This document shows, piece by piece, positions 9,266 through 17,296 of a DNA stretch of 64,000 bases. The stretch is from Brevundimonas diminuta (lineage in GTDB: Bacteria > Pseudomonadota > Alphaproteobacteria > Caulobacterales > Caulobacteraceae): positions 2,811,501-2,875,500 of the forward strand of contig NZ_CP073063.1 of the NCBI RefSeq assembly GCF_022654015.1. Direction: 5' to 3'. Both the position numbers and the translations under genes were made by a program. The notes beneath the pieces are model-generated. The model had not been told where the DNA came from. It made no database searches and saw only the letters and a program-made list of their open reading frames with translations. Position 1 is the first letter of the stretch; every line of letters starts with the position of its first letter.

Positions 9266-10363
9266 TCAGGGCCTTTGCGGTTGAGCCGTCGCCTCGACGA
9301 GGTCGGCCAGGCGTTGAGCGGCGTCGGGGATGGCGACGCTGCGGGCGGCGGCGGACATGGCCGACAGGCGCGCCGGATCGGACAGGACGCCGGTCAGGGT
9401 CGAAGCCAGGCGATCGACGGTCAGGTCGTCTTCCAGAATGACCTCGGCCGCGCCCGCGTCGGTCAGGGCTTTGGCGTTCAGGCGCTGGTGGTCGTCGGTG
9501 GCGATCTTCAGCGGGATCAGGACGGACGGCAGGTTCGCGACCGCCAGTTCGGCGCAGGTCGAGGCGCCGGAACGGCCGACGACCAGATGGGCCCTGGACA
9601 GTCGGTCAGCCATGTCGCGGAAGAAGGGGGCGACCTCGGCCTCGATCCCGGCCTCCAGATAGATCTGGCGGGCGGCTTCCAGCGTCTCGGGGCGGGACTG
9701 CTGCTGCACCTTCAGGCGGCGGCGCAGGGCTTCTGGCAGGGCGGCCAGCGCGCGGGGCGTGGTCTCGGACAGGATGCGGGCGCCCTGGCTGCCGCCGGTG
9801 ACCAGCACATGGATGGGGCCATCGGCGTCGGGAGCCGCATAGGGGCGGTCGAACAGGGCGCGGATCTCGGCCCGCACCGGAGAGCCGACAACATGGGATC
9901 GGCCCTGGACCTTGGCCGGCGCGCGTTCCAGCGTCGGGAAGGACGAGGCGACCTGACCCACATAGGGGGCCAGGATGCGGTTGGTGCGGCCCAGGACCGC
10001 ATTCTGTTCATGGATCACCGTCGGTCGCTGGGACGTGACGGCGGCGACCAGGGCCGGGGCGGACGGATAGCCGCCGAAGCCGACGACGACGTCGGCGCCC
10101 AGCCGGTCGAAGGCCGTTCGTGCCTGGACCACGCCCTTGAAGATGGCGACGCCGGCCTTGATCAGACCCAGGGGGCCGGAGCCGGTGGCGGCGTCCAGCG
10201 CCAGCCGTTCCTCGGCGGGGAAGGCGTGGGCATATTGTTCGCCCCGGTGATCAGTCGCCAGCACCACCCGCCAGCCGCGCGCCGCCATCTCGCGCGCCAG
10301 CGCCTCGGCCGGGAACATATGGCCGCCGGTGCCGCCGGCGGCGACGACGCAGAGCTTGGTCAT
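9266..10363 (-). CDS. murG: MurG, lipid II-forming N-acetylglucosaminyltransferase
   Basis: 365 aa. Adds GlcNAc from UDP-GlcNAc to lipid I on the inner membrane. It shows the N-terminal glycine motif AAGGTGGHMFPA, VVGFGGYPS, the conserved HEQNAVLGRTNRIL, and the C-terminal UDP-GlcNAc-binding region around GRSGASTCAEL and IPL. It is on the minus strand downstream of ftsW but separated by about 360 bp that contain a palindromic repeat, so it may have its own promoter. Confidence 0.97.
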   Translation of the reverse strand: MTKLCVVAAGGTGGHMFPAEALAREMAARGWRVVLATDHRGEQYAHAFPAEERLALDAATGSGPLGLIKAGVAIFKGVVQARTAFDRLGADVVVGFGGYPSAPALVAAVTSQRPTVIHEQNAVLGRTNRILAPYVGQVASSFPTLERAPAKVQGRSHVVGSPVRAEIRALFDRPYAAPDADGPIHVLVTGGSQGARILSETTPRALAALPEALRRRLKVQQQSRPETLEAARQIYLEAGIEAEVAPFFRDMADRLSRAHLVVGRSGASTCAELAVANLPSVLIPLKIATDDHQRLNAKALTDAGAAEVILEDDLTVDRLASTLTGVLSDPARLSAMSAAARSVAIPDAAQRLADLVEATAQPQRP

Positions 10364-10725
10364 GGGCGAGGCTCCGAAAAAGAGGGTCTGAATAGTCTGA
10401 AGTTCAGACGGTGGGCAGGCAAAAACACCGTCTAATTCGTCTAATCTGTCTAATGTCGGTCAGGAACGGGGCGGCGAGGCATGGGGCGGCGACAGGATCG
10501 CACGGTTTTGCGGCGTGGGCAGGAGACGGTCGATCGCGAGCGGTAAGTGGCCGAAATCGCTCGGGTCTGGTCGTCAGAGAATGCTGGCTAGCCTGCCGAC
10601 CCCGTCATCCTCGCCCTTGTGGCGAGGATCCATACGCCCGGTATCGACCGAGAGGGTCCGAGCGGACAAGGCCGAGTTTATGGATACTAGGCACAAGGCC
10701 TAGGATGACGGAACGCTTCGGCGGA
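10364..10725. other. Intergenic spacer ftsW-murG (362 bp) with palindromic repeat
   Basis: The genes on both sides are co-oriented. No protein-like frame is convincing here. The part next to murG (10380-10460) has a run of short TCTGAA/TCTAAT-like repeats. The 10604-10709 segment is a palindromic interspersed element described separately. Such a long gap inside an otherwise overlapping operon suggests murG transcription may be partly uncoupled. Confidence 0.6.
10604..10709. repeat. Palindromic interspersed (REP/BIME-like) element
   Basis: Two 31-bp arms (10604-10634 and 10679-10709) are inverted copies with 5 mismatches; both begin GTCATCC when read from their outer ends. Each arm itself folds: CCTCGCC-CTTGT-GGCGAGG on the left and a matching CTAGGC-ACAAG-GCCTAG stem on the right. 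Four of the five differences form two compensating pairs that keep the inner stem paired. Between the arms lie about 44 bp. The pattern is that of the GTCATCC-type repeats scattered in Caulobacteraceae genomes. Confidence 0.85.
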
Positions 10726-11901
10726 CTACAGCAACCGCCGGCCCAGGGTCAGGCTGGCGCCGGGTTCGTAGGCGCCGGGGCGGCGTCGCGTCAGGGCGAG
10801 CGCAAAACCCATAGTCAGACCCATCGCCAGCATGGAGGAGCCGCCGTAGCTGATGAAGGGCAGGGTCATGCCCTTGGTCGGGATCAGGTTCAGGTTCACC
10901 GCGACGTTGATGCAGGCCTGAAGCCCGATCAGCATGAACAGGCCCGCGGCCGCCGTCTGCTCGAACGGGTCGGTCAGCTTCATCGCCCGGCGCATGCCGC
11001 GAATGACGATGAAGGCGTAGAGGCTAATCATGATCAGGCTGAGGATCAGGCCGAACTCCTCGGCGCCGACGGAATAGATGAAGTCGGTGTGCAGGTCGGG
11101 CACGCGACGCTTCATCACGCCCTCGCCGATGCCGCGTCCCAGCAGGCCGCCGGCGCGGATGGCCTCCGAAGCGCTGTCGATCTGATGGGTGTCGGTCGTC
11201 TCGGGCGAGAAGAAGCGGCTGAGGCGGTCGCGCATGTGTCCGAAGACGAAATAGAGCGACACCAGCCCCGCCATGCCCAGGCTCGCCAGAACCGCCATCC
11301 ATTTGAACGGCACACCCGCCATGAAGAAGACGGCCATGAAGGTGGTGGTGATCAGAAGGGTCTGGCCGATGTCGGGCTGGATCAGCAGTAGGGAGACGGT
11401 CAGGGCGTAGAAACCGAACGCTATGGTCACGCCGGGCACCCCTTGGCCCTTTTGCGCCTCGGCGAACATCCAGGCGGCGAAGACGATCAGGCCGGGCTTG
11501 GCGAACTCGGACGGTTGCAGACTGAAGGGGCCGAAGTTCACCCAGCGGGCGGCCCCCTTCACCGTGTCGCCAATGAACGGCAAGGCCATCATCACGACGA
11601 TGGCGCCGAACAGGGCCAGGACCGCGATGCGTCGCACGCCGCGCGGCGACATCAGCGAGGTTGTCAGCATGATGCTGAGCCCCACGCCCGAAAAGACCAT
11701 CATCCGCCAGGAATAATGGAAGGGGTCGGTGATCGATTCATCGGCCAGGATGGCGGCGGGGCTGGAGGCGAAGCTGAGCGCCACGCCCAGGGCCATCAGC
11801 GCGAGCGCCGCGCCCAGCAGGCCGCGATCCACGGTCCAGAACCACTGGGCCACATGGCTCTGGTCGTTGCGGGAAAAGGCGGGGGTGTAGGGAGCGCTCA
11901 T
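10726..11901 (-). CDS. ftsW: FtsW, septal peptidoglycan glycosyltransferase (SEDS)
   Basis: 391 aa polytopic SEDS protein that polymerises lipid II at the division site with FtsI. After a cytoplasmic N-terminus (to DRGL) there are about ten membrane helices. Family motifs are GAARWVNFGPFSLQPSEFAKP (written here in two parts: GAARWVNFG and QPSEFAKP), and the C-terminal NLIPTKGMTLPFISYGGSS region. It overlaps murD upstream by 4 bp. Shared identity with RodA is resolved by its dcw location. Confidence 0.96.
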   Translation of the reverse strand: MSAPYTPAFSRNDQSHVAQWFWTVDRGLLGAALALMALGVALSFASSPAAILADESITDPFHYSWRMMVFSGVGLSIMLTTSLMSPRGVRRIAVLALFGAIVVMMALPFIGDTVKGAARWVNFGPFSLQPSEFAKPGLIVFAAWMFAEAQKGQGVPGVTIAFGFYALTVSLLLIQPDIGQTLLITTTFMAVFFMAGVPFKWMAVLASLGMAGLVSLYFVFGHMRDRLSRFFSPETTDTHQIDSASEAIRAGGLLGRGIGEGVMKRRVPDLHTDFIYSVGAEEFGLILSLIMISLYAFIVIRGMRRAMKLTDPFEQTAAAGLFMLIGLQACINVAVNLNLIPTKGMTLPFISYGGSSMLAMGLTMGFALALTRRRPGAYEPGASLTLGRRLL

Positions 11902-13286
11902 GACGCGGTTTCCGGGACGGCGCCGAGGGCCAGGACGGCGGCGCGGAAGGCCTCGCCGCGCGCCTCGAAGTCCTTGAACTGATCGAAGCTGGCGCAGGCG
12001 GGGGACAGAAGGACGATCTGGTCGCCGCCGGCCGAGGCCGCATCGGCGGCGGCGGCGGCCACGGCGGCGTCGAGGGTGCGGGCGATGACGTGAGGCGTCT
12101 CAGCAAGTGTTTCGGCGAAGGCCGGGGCCGCGTCGCCGATCAGATAGGCCTTGGCGATGCGGGGGAACAGGTCGGCCAGGTCCACGATGCCGCCGGCTTT
12201 GGGCGCGCCGCCGGCGATCCAGAAGACGGAACGGTAGGAGGCCAGGGCCTGACGCGCGGCGTCGGCGTTGGTGGCCTTGGAATCGTTGATGAAGCGCACG
12301 GAGCCGAGGCGGCCGACCGCCTCCATTCGGTGCGCCAGGCCGGGGAAGGACAGCAGGCCGGCGACGGCGGCGTCGTGATCAATGCCGAGCGCCCGGGCGG
12401 TCGCATAGGCGAAGGCGGCGTTCTGGGCGTTGTGGCGGCCGGGAAGCGAACGGGCGGCGGTGAGGTTTACGAGTTCGCGATCTTTAGTCCAGATCGCACC
12501 GGGCAGCGCCACGTAGCCTTCTCCCCTCGGGGGAGAAGGATTTGACGAGATAGCGATCACACGTTGGGAAAGTCGGGACGCAATCCCCTGCCCCCATGTA
12601 TCGTCCACGCCGACCAAGCCCACGCCGTCCACTCCCTGCCCTGTGAAGATGCGCGCCTTGGCCGCGACATAGCCGTCCATGCCGCCGTGGCGGTCCAGGT
12701 GGTCGGGGCTGATGTTGGTCAGGATGGCGACATCGGGGGCGAAGGTCGTGGTCAGGTCGAGTTGGTAGCTGGAGACCTCGATCACATAGACGGCGTCGGG
12801 CGTGGGTTCGGGCAGGGCCAGGACGCCGACGCCGATATTGCCGCCGACGTGAACCGTCAGGCCCGCCGACTTCAGCACCCAGCCGATCAGGGCGGTGGTG
12901 GTGGACTTGCCGTTGGTGCCGGTGATCGCGACGACGCGCGGCCGCTGATCCTGCGGCCGGGCGGCCAGGGCGCGAGCGAACAGCTCGATGTCGCCGAGGA
13001 CGGGCACGCCGGCCGCGCGGGCCAGGTCCACGGTCCAGTGCGGCCTGGGATGGGTCAGGGGCGCGCCGGGCGACAAGACAAGGGCGGCGAAGTCGGACCA
13101 GTCGGCGGCGGCCAGATCCTCGACCGTAAAGCCCTCGCCTTTCGCCTGCGCCCGGCCGGCCTCGCCGTCGTCCCACAGGACCGGGATCGCGCCCCCGGCC
13201 TGAAGGGCGCGCGCGGCCGTGATCCCCGACCGTCCCAGGCCGAAGACCGCGACCCGCCTGCCCTCAAAGCCGGGAACGGGGATCAT
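11898..13286 (-). CDS. murD: MurD, UDP-MurNAc-L-alanine:D-glutamate ligase
   Basis: 462 aa Mur ligase adding D-Glu to UDP-MurNAc-L-Ala in the cytoplasm. It has the Rossmann start RRVAVFGLGRSGI, ATP loop TGTNGKSTTTALIGW (about 125), central NISPDHLDRHGGM, and FINDSKATNADA in the C-terminal domain. A short segment SNPSPPRGEGYVALPG is encoded by a palindromic repeat inserted within the gene (see 12517-12539). It follows mraY by 4 bp and overlaps ftsW. Confidence 0.97.
   Translation of the reverse strand: MIPVPGFEGRRVAVFGLGRSGITAARALQAGGAIPVLWDDGEAGRAQAKGEGFTVEDLAAADWSDFAALVLSPGAPLTHPRPHWTVDLARAAGVPVLGDIELFARALAARPQDQRPRVVAITGTNGKSTTTALIGWVLKSAGLTVHVGGNIGVGVLALPEPTPDAVYVIEVSSYQLDLTTTFAPDVAILTNISPDHLDRHGGMDGYVAAKARIFTGQGVDGVGLVGVDDTWGQGIASRLSQRVIAISSNPSPPRGEGYVALPGAIWTKDRELVNLTAARSLPGRHNAQNAAFAYATARALGIDHDAAVAGLLSFPGLAHRMEAVGRLGSVRFINDSKATNADAARQALASYRSVFWIAGGAPKAGGIVDLADLFPRIAKAYLIGDAAPAFAETLAETPHVIARTLDAAVAAAAADAASAGGDQIVLLSPACASFDQFKDFEARGEAFRAAVLALGAVPETAS
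12517..12539. repeat. Palindromic repeat embedded in murD
   Basis: CCTTCTCCCC-TCG-GGGGAGAAGG: perfect 10-bp arms with a 3-base loop, read in frame as part of NPSPPRGEG in MurD. The same type of element appears at the right window edge (63970-64000) and, in related form, downstream of the CitE-like gene. This is a mobile or amplified palindrome tolerated inside a coding sequence, comparable in kind to Rickettsia palindromic elements. Confidence 0.75.
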
Positions 13287-13290
13287 CGGA

Positions 13291-14400
13291 TCAGCGCAGC
13301 TTCAGCGTGGACAGGCCCAGCAGGGCCAGGGCGCCGGCGATGATCCAGAAGCGGATGACGACGGTGGATTCCGGCCAGCCCATCTTCTCGAAATGGTGGT
13401 GGACCGGCGCCATCAGGAAGATGCGCTTCTTGGTCAGCTTGTAATAGCCGACCTGGATCATGACCGAGGCGGCCTCCATGACGAACAGTCCGCCGACGAT
13501 GCCCAGGACCAGTTCGTGCTTGGTGGTGACGGCGATGGCGCCCAGGGCGCCGCCCAGGGCCAGCGAACCGGTGTCGCCCATGAAGATCTTGGCCGGCGGG
13601 GCGTTGTACCACAGGAAGCCCGCGCCGCCGCCGATCATGGCCGCGCAGAAGATGGCCAGTTCGCCCGCGCCAGGCACGTGGTGGACCTGAAGATACTGGG
13701 CGAAGACGAAGTTGCCGGCGAGGTAGCTGATCACGCCGAACGCGCCCGCCGCCATCATCACCGGCACGGTCGCCAGACCGTCCAGACCGTCCGTCAGGTT
13801 CACCGCATTGGAGAAGCCGACGATGGTGAAGGCCGCGAACGCCACATAGAACCAGCCGATGTTCAGCAGCACGGCCTTGAAGAAGGGGAAGGCGATCGAC
13901 GTCTCGAGCCCCGGCGAGGTCGGCGAGACGGTCATCCACAACACGGTCAGGACGCCGGCGACGACGGCGACGACGGTCTGGGCCAGGAGCTTCTGCTTGG
14001 AGGTCAGGCCGGCCGAGGTTTGTTTGGTCACCTTGGCGTAGTCGTCGATGAAGCCCAGCACGCCGAAAGCCGCCGTCACGAAGCTGACGATCCAGATGTA
14101 GGGATTGGTCAGGTCGCCCCAGAGCAGCACCGCCACGCCGATGCCTGCCAGGATCATCAGACCGCCCATCGTCGGGGTGCCGACCTTGGACAGGTGTGAC
14201 ACCGGGCCGTCGTCGCGGATCGGCTGGCCTCGGCCCTGTTTGGCGCGGATCCAGTTGATGAAGCGGCTGCCCATGGCGACGGCGACGATCATGGCGGTGG
14301 CCATGGCGAGAGCCATGCGCACCGTCTGGTACTGAACCAGGTTCAGCAGCGGATACTGGTGCGCCACGTCGGCGTAGTAGAGATAGAGCAGGTAAAACAT
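13291..14400 (-). CDS. mraY: MraY, phospho-N-acetylmuramoyl-pentapeptide transferase
   Basis: 369 aa membrane enzyme that transfers phospho-MurNAc-pentapeptide to undecaprenyl phosphate, making lipid I. It shows the family signatures TPTMGG, the Asp-rich loop [23 protein letters not shown], the second Asp motif [12 protein letters not shown], and [11 protein letters not shown] near the end, with about ten hydrophobic helices. It is placed between murF (9 bp away) and murD, as in the standard dcw order. Confidence 0.97.
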   Translation of the reverse strand: MFYLLYLYYADVAHQYPLLNLVQYQTVRMALAMATAMIVAVAMGSRFINWIRAKQGRGQPIRDDGPVSHLSKVGTPTMGGLMILAGIGVAVLLWGDLTNPYIWIVSFVTAAFGVLGFIDDYAKVTKQTSAGLTSKQKLLAQTVVAVVAGVLTVLWMTVSPTSPGLETSIAFPFFKAVLLNIGWFYVAFAAFTIVGFSNAVNLTDGLDGLATVPVMMAAGAFGVISYLAGNFVFAQYLQVHHVPGAGELAIFCAAMIGGGAGFLWYNAPPAKIFMGDTGSLALGGALGAIAVTTKHELVLGIVGGLFVMEAASVMIQVGYYKLTKKRIFLMAPVHHHFEKMGWPESTVVIRFWIIAGALALLGLSTLKLR

Positions 14401-14409
14401 TCGGCTTCC

Positions 14410-15828
14410 CTATCGCGTCGCGGGCGGCGTGTCGCGGCCTTGAAGATCGGCCAGCGCCTTGGCCACCAGCGAGGCCTTGGAGCCGTTCGAGCCCTTGACC
14501 ATGACGATGTCGCCGGGCGCGACCAGCAGGGCCGCCTCGGCCGCCAGTTCCGCCGCCGTCGCGCGCCAGACGCCGCGTCTAGAAACCGGAAGCGCGTCGT
14601 AGAGCCAGCGCATCTCGGGCCCGGCGGCGTGGACCAGGTCGAGGCCGGCGGCGTCGATGGGGCCGGCGAGACCTTCATGCAGGTCGCGGCTCTGCTCGCC
14701 CAGCTCCAGCATGTCGGTCAGCACCACCACGCGGCGGCCCGAGGTCGAGCGCGCGCCCAGCGTCTTGAACCCGGCGGCCATGGACAGCGGATTGGCGTTG
14801 TAGCTTTCGTCGATCAGGGTGAAGCCGCCATCCGGCGTCGTGACCGTGCGCGTCTGGCCGCGTCCGGCCAAAGGCTGGAACCCGGCGAGGGCTTCGAGAC
14901 CCGTCTCCAGCGTCACGTCCAGGGCGTCGAGCATCAAGAGCACGCACAGGCTGTTCAGGCCCCAGTGGGCGCCGGACTGGGCCAGGCGATAGTCGATGCG
15001 TCGCCCGAACAGTTCGGCGGCGACCGCGGCGCCCTCGGCATCCGGCCGGAAGTCCAGCAGACGGGCGTCATGGCCGGCGTCGGAGCCGAACGTCAGCAGG
15101 CGCGCGTCGACCGCCTTGGCCGCGTCGCACAGGACGGCCGAGAAGGCGACGTCGCCGTTCGCCACCGCCGCGCCGCCGGGAACCAGACCTTGGAAGATGG
15201 TCGCCTTTTCACGCGCGACCCCGGCCTCGCCGTCCGCGAAGGCCTCGATATGCACCGGACCGATGGTGGTGACGCAGGCGGCGTGGGGGGCGACGAAGCG
15301 CGACAGGGGCGCGATCTCGCCGGGCGCATTCATGCCGATCTCGAACACGGCGCGCTGGGTCTCGACCGGCATCCGGGCCAGGGTCAGGGGCACGCCGATG
15401 TGGTTGTTGTAGCTCTTGATCGAACCGTGGGCGGGACCGGCGAGGTCAAGGCCCGCCTTGATGGCCTGGGTGACGCTGGTCTTGCCGACGCTGCCGGTGA
15501 CGGCGCCGCGCTTCACATGCGGCGCGCGCTCGCGGGCGGCGACGCCCAGGGCTTCGAGGCCGCCCAAGGTGTCGGGCACGACGACGCACGGGCCGCCCTC
15601 GACCGGATGTTCGACCAGGGCGGCCGCAGCGCCCGATGCGAAGGCGCCGCTGGCGAACTGATGCCCGTCACGTTCGCCCTTCAGCGCCAGAAACAGGTCG
15701 CCGGGGACGATCTCGCGGCTGTTGTAGGTGACGCCCGTGATCGGGCGGTCGTCGCCCTGCAGCACGCCGCCCGTGGCGGCGGCGACTTCGGCGGCCGACC
15801 AGAGCGGGCGGGCGGAGTGTTCAGGCAT
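14410..15828 (-). CDS. murF: MurF, UDP-MurNAc-tripeptide D-Ala-D-Ala ligase
   Basis: 472 aa cytoplasmic ligase that completes the UDP-MurNAc-pentapeptide. The ATP loop reads VTGSVGKTSVTQAI (about 112-125), where many homologues have TGS.GKT. The central domain has YNNHIGVPLTLAR and EIGMNAPGEIAPLSRF, and the C-terminal domain has LIDESYNANPLSM. Its start overlaps the end of murE by 8 bp. Confidence 0.96.
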   Translation of the reverse strand: MPEHSARPLWSAAEVAAATGGVLQGDDRPITGVTYNSREIVPGDLFLALKGERDGHQFASGAFASGAAAALVEHPVEGGPCVVVPDTLGGLEALGVAARERAPHVKRGAVTGSVGKTSVTQAIKAGLDLAGPAHGSIKSYNNHIGVPLTLARMPVETQRAVFEIGMNAPGEIAPLSRFVAPHAACVTTIGPVHIEAFADGEAGVAREKATIFQGLVPGGAAVANGDVAFSAVLCDAAKAVDARLLTFGSDAGHDARLLDFRPDAEGAAVAAELFGRRIDYRLAQSGAHWGLNSLCVLLMLDALDVTLETGLEALAGFQPLAGRGQTRTVTTPDGGFTLIDESYNANPLSMAAGFKTLGARSTSGRRVVVLTDMLELGEQSRDLHEGLAGPIDAAGLDLVHAAGPEMRWLYDALPVSRRGVWRATAAELAAEAALLVAPGDIVMVKGSNGSKASLVAKALADLQGRDTPPATR

Positions 15829-17296
15829 AGAGAGACAGGGCCTCGGACGCGACAGTAGCGTCGTCGAAGGGGTGGGTCACGCCCGCGACGATCTGACCCT
15901 GTTCATGCCCTTTTCCGGCGATGACCACCACATCCCCGTCACGCATCATTTCGACGGCGGCCTCGATGGCGGCGCGGCGGTCGCCGATCTCTATCCCGTC
16001 CGGGCAGCCGGCGCGGACCTGGGCGCGGATGGCGGCGGCGTCTTCGGATCGCGGATTGTCGTCGGTGACGATAGCGATGTCGGCCAGACGCCCGGCGATC
16101 TCGCCCATCAGGGGGCGCTTGCCGCGATCGCGGTCGCCGCCGGCGCCGAAGACGACGATCAGGCGGCCCGTCGCGTGGGGACGCAGCGCGTTCAGAACCG
16201 TCTCGAGCCCGTCGGGCGTGTGGGCGTAGTCGACATAGACCTCGCCCCTTCCTTTTGTGTCTTGGCCTTCCTGGCCGCCGTCGATGCGTTGGAGGCGGCC
16301 TTGCGCGCCGGTCAGGCCTTCCAGCGCGCCGATGACGGCGTCGGCGGGATCGCCGGCGGCGATGCACAGCCCGGCCGCTACGAGGGCGTTGGACGCCTGA
16401 AACGCGCCGGCCAGGGGCAGCAGGATTTCGCGAATGTCGCCGCGCACGTCGATCGTCAGACGCTGACCCTCAGGCGTCGCGCGACGGCCGATCAGGGTCA
16501 GGTCGCGACCGCGCTCGCCCACGCCCATGACGCCCAGGCCCGCCATGATCGAGGCGGAGGCGAAGACCGAATAGGCGTCGGAATCGGCGTTCAGCACGGC
16601 GGTGCGGCCGCGCGGCAGCAGGGTCTCGAACAGGCGCATCTTGGCGGACCGGTAGTCCGCCATGGTGCCGTGATAATCGAGGTGGTCCTGGGTCAGGTTG
16701 GTGAAGGCGGCGGCTTTCAGGGCGACCCCGTCCAGGCGGCGCTGGTCGATGCCGTGGGACGAGGCCTCCAGCGCGACGTGGGTCACGTCCTTGGCGGCCA
16801 GTTCGGCCATCAGGCGCGCGGCCTCGGCGGCGTCGGGGCTGGTCAGGCCAGGGCCGGTCAGGGCGTAGGTCTTGGCCCCCTTCTGGCCGATGACGCCCAG
16901 CGTGCCCATGCTGGCGGACTTGTGGCCGATCCCGGCCCAGATCTGGCGGCAGAAGGTGGCGACCGAGGTCTTGCCGTTGGTGCCGGTTACGGCGACGCAG
17001 GTCTTGGGCTGGGCGCCGTAAAAGCCCCGCGCGGCGATGGCATAGGCCCGGCGCACGTCGCCCGAGGTGACCAGAACGGGTGCCGCGCCATCCGGTGTGT
17101 CGGTCGGCGCCAGAACTGCAGCGGCCCCTTGCGCCAGCGCCTGGGGGATGAAGGCGCGGCCGTCGGCGGCCGTGCCCGGCAGGGCGACGAACAGAGCGCC
17201 GGGCGAGACCTTGCGGCTGTCGGCGGTGACGCCGGTGATGACGGGATCCGAGGACACGTCGCGGCGCAGCAGGTCGGACAGGTGAAGCGCGCTCAA
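15821..17296 (-). CDS. murE: MurE, UDP-MurNAc-tripeptide synthetase (meso-DAP type)
   Basis: 491 aa ligase that adds the third residue to UDP-MurNAc-L-Ala-D-Glu. It has ATP loop AVTGTNGKTSVATF (about 107), the carbamylated-Lys region YRSAKMRLF, DYAHTPDGLE, and DDNPRSEDAAAI, which matches the DNPR meso-DAP recognition motif, so diaminopimelate is the likely substrate. It overlaps ftsI upstream by 4 bp and murF downstream by 8 bp. Confidence 0.97.
   Translation of the reverse strand: MSALHLSDLLRRDVSSDPVITGVTADSRKVSPGALFVALPGTAADGRAFIPQALAQGAAAVLAPTDTPDGAAPVLVTSGDVRRAYAIAARGFYGAQPKTCVAVTGTNGKTSVATFCRQIWAGIGHKSASMGTLGVIGQKGAKTYALTGPGLTSPDAAEAARLMAELAAKDVTHVALEASSHGIDQRRLDGVALKAAAFTNLTQDHLDYHGTMADYRSAKMRLFETLLPRGRTAVLNADSDAYSVFASASIMAGLGVMGVGERGRDLTLIGRRATPEGQRLTIDVRGDIREILLPLAGAFQASNALVAAGLCIAAGDPADAVIGALEGLTGAQGRLQRIDGGQEGQDTKGRGEVYVDYAHTPDGLETVLNALRPHATGRLIVVFGAGGDRDRGKRPLMGEIAGRLADIAIVTDDNPRSEDAAAIRAQVRAGCPDGIEIGDRRAAIEAAVEMMRDGDVVVIAGKGHEQGQIVAGVTHPFDDATVASEALSLYA

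Noticed and set aside
8165..10435. A 756-codon open frame on the plus strand
   Set aside because: It is antisense to the MscS and murG genes, which have clear motifs. Its composition is Gln/Asp/His-rich, as expected for the reverse strand of high-GC genes.
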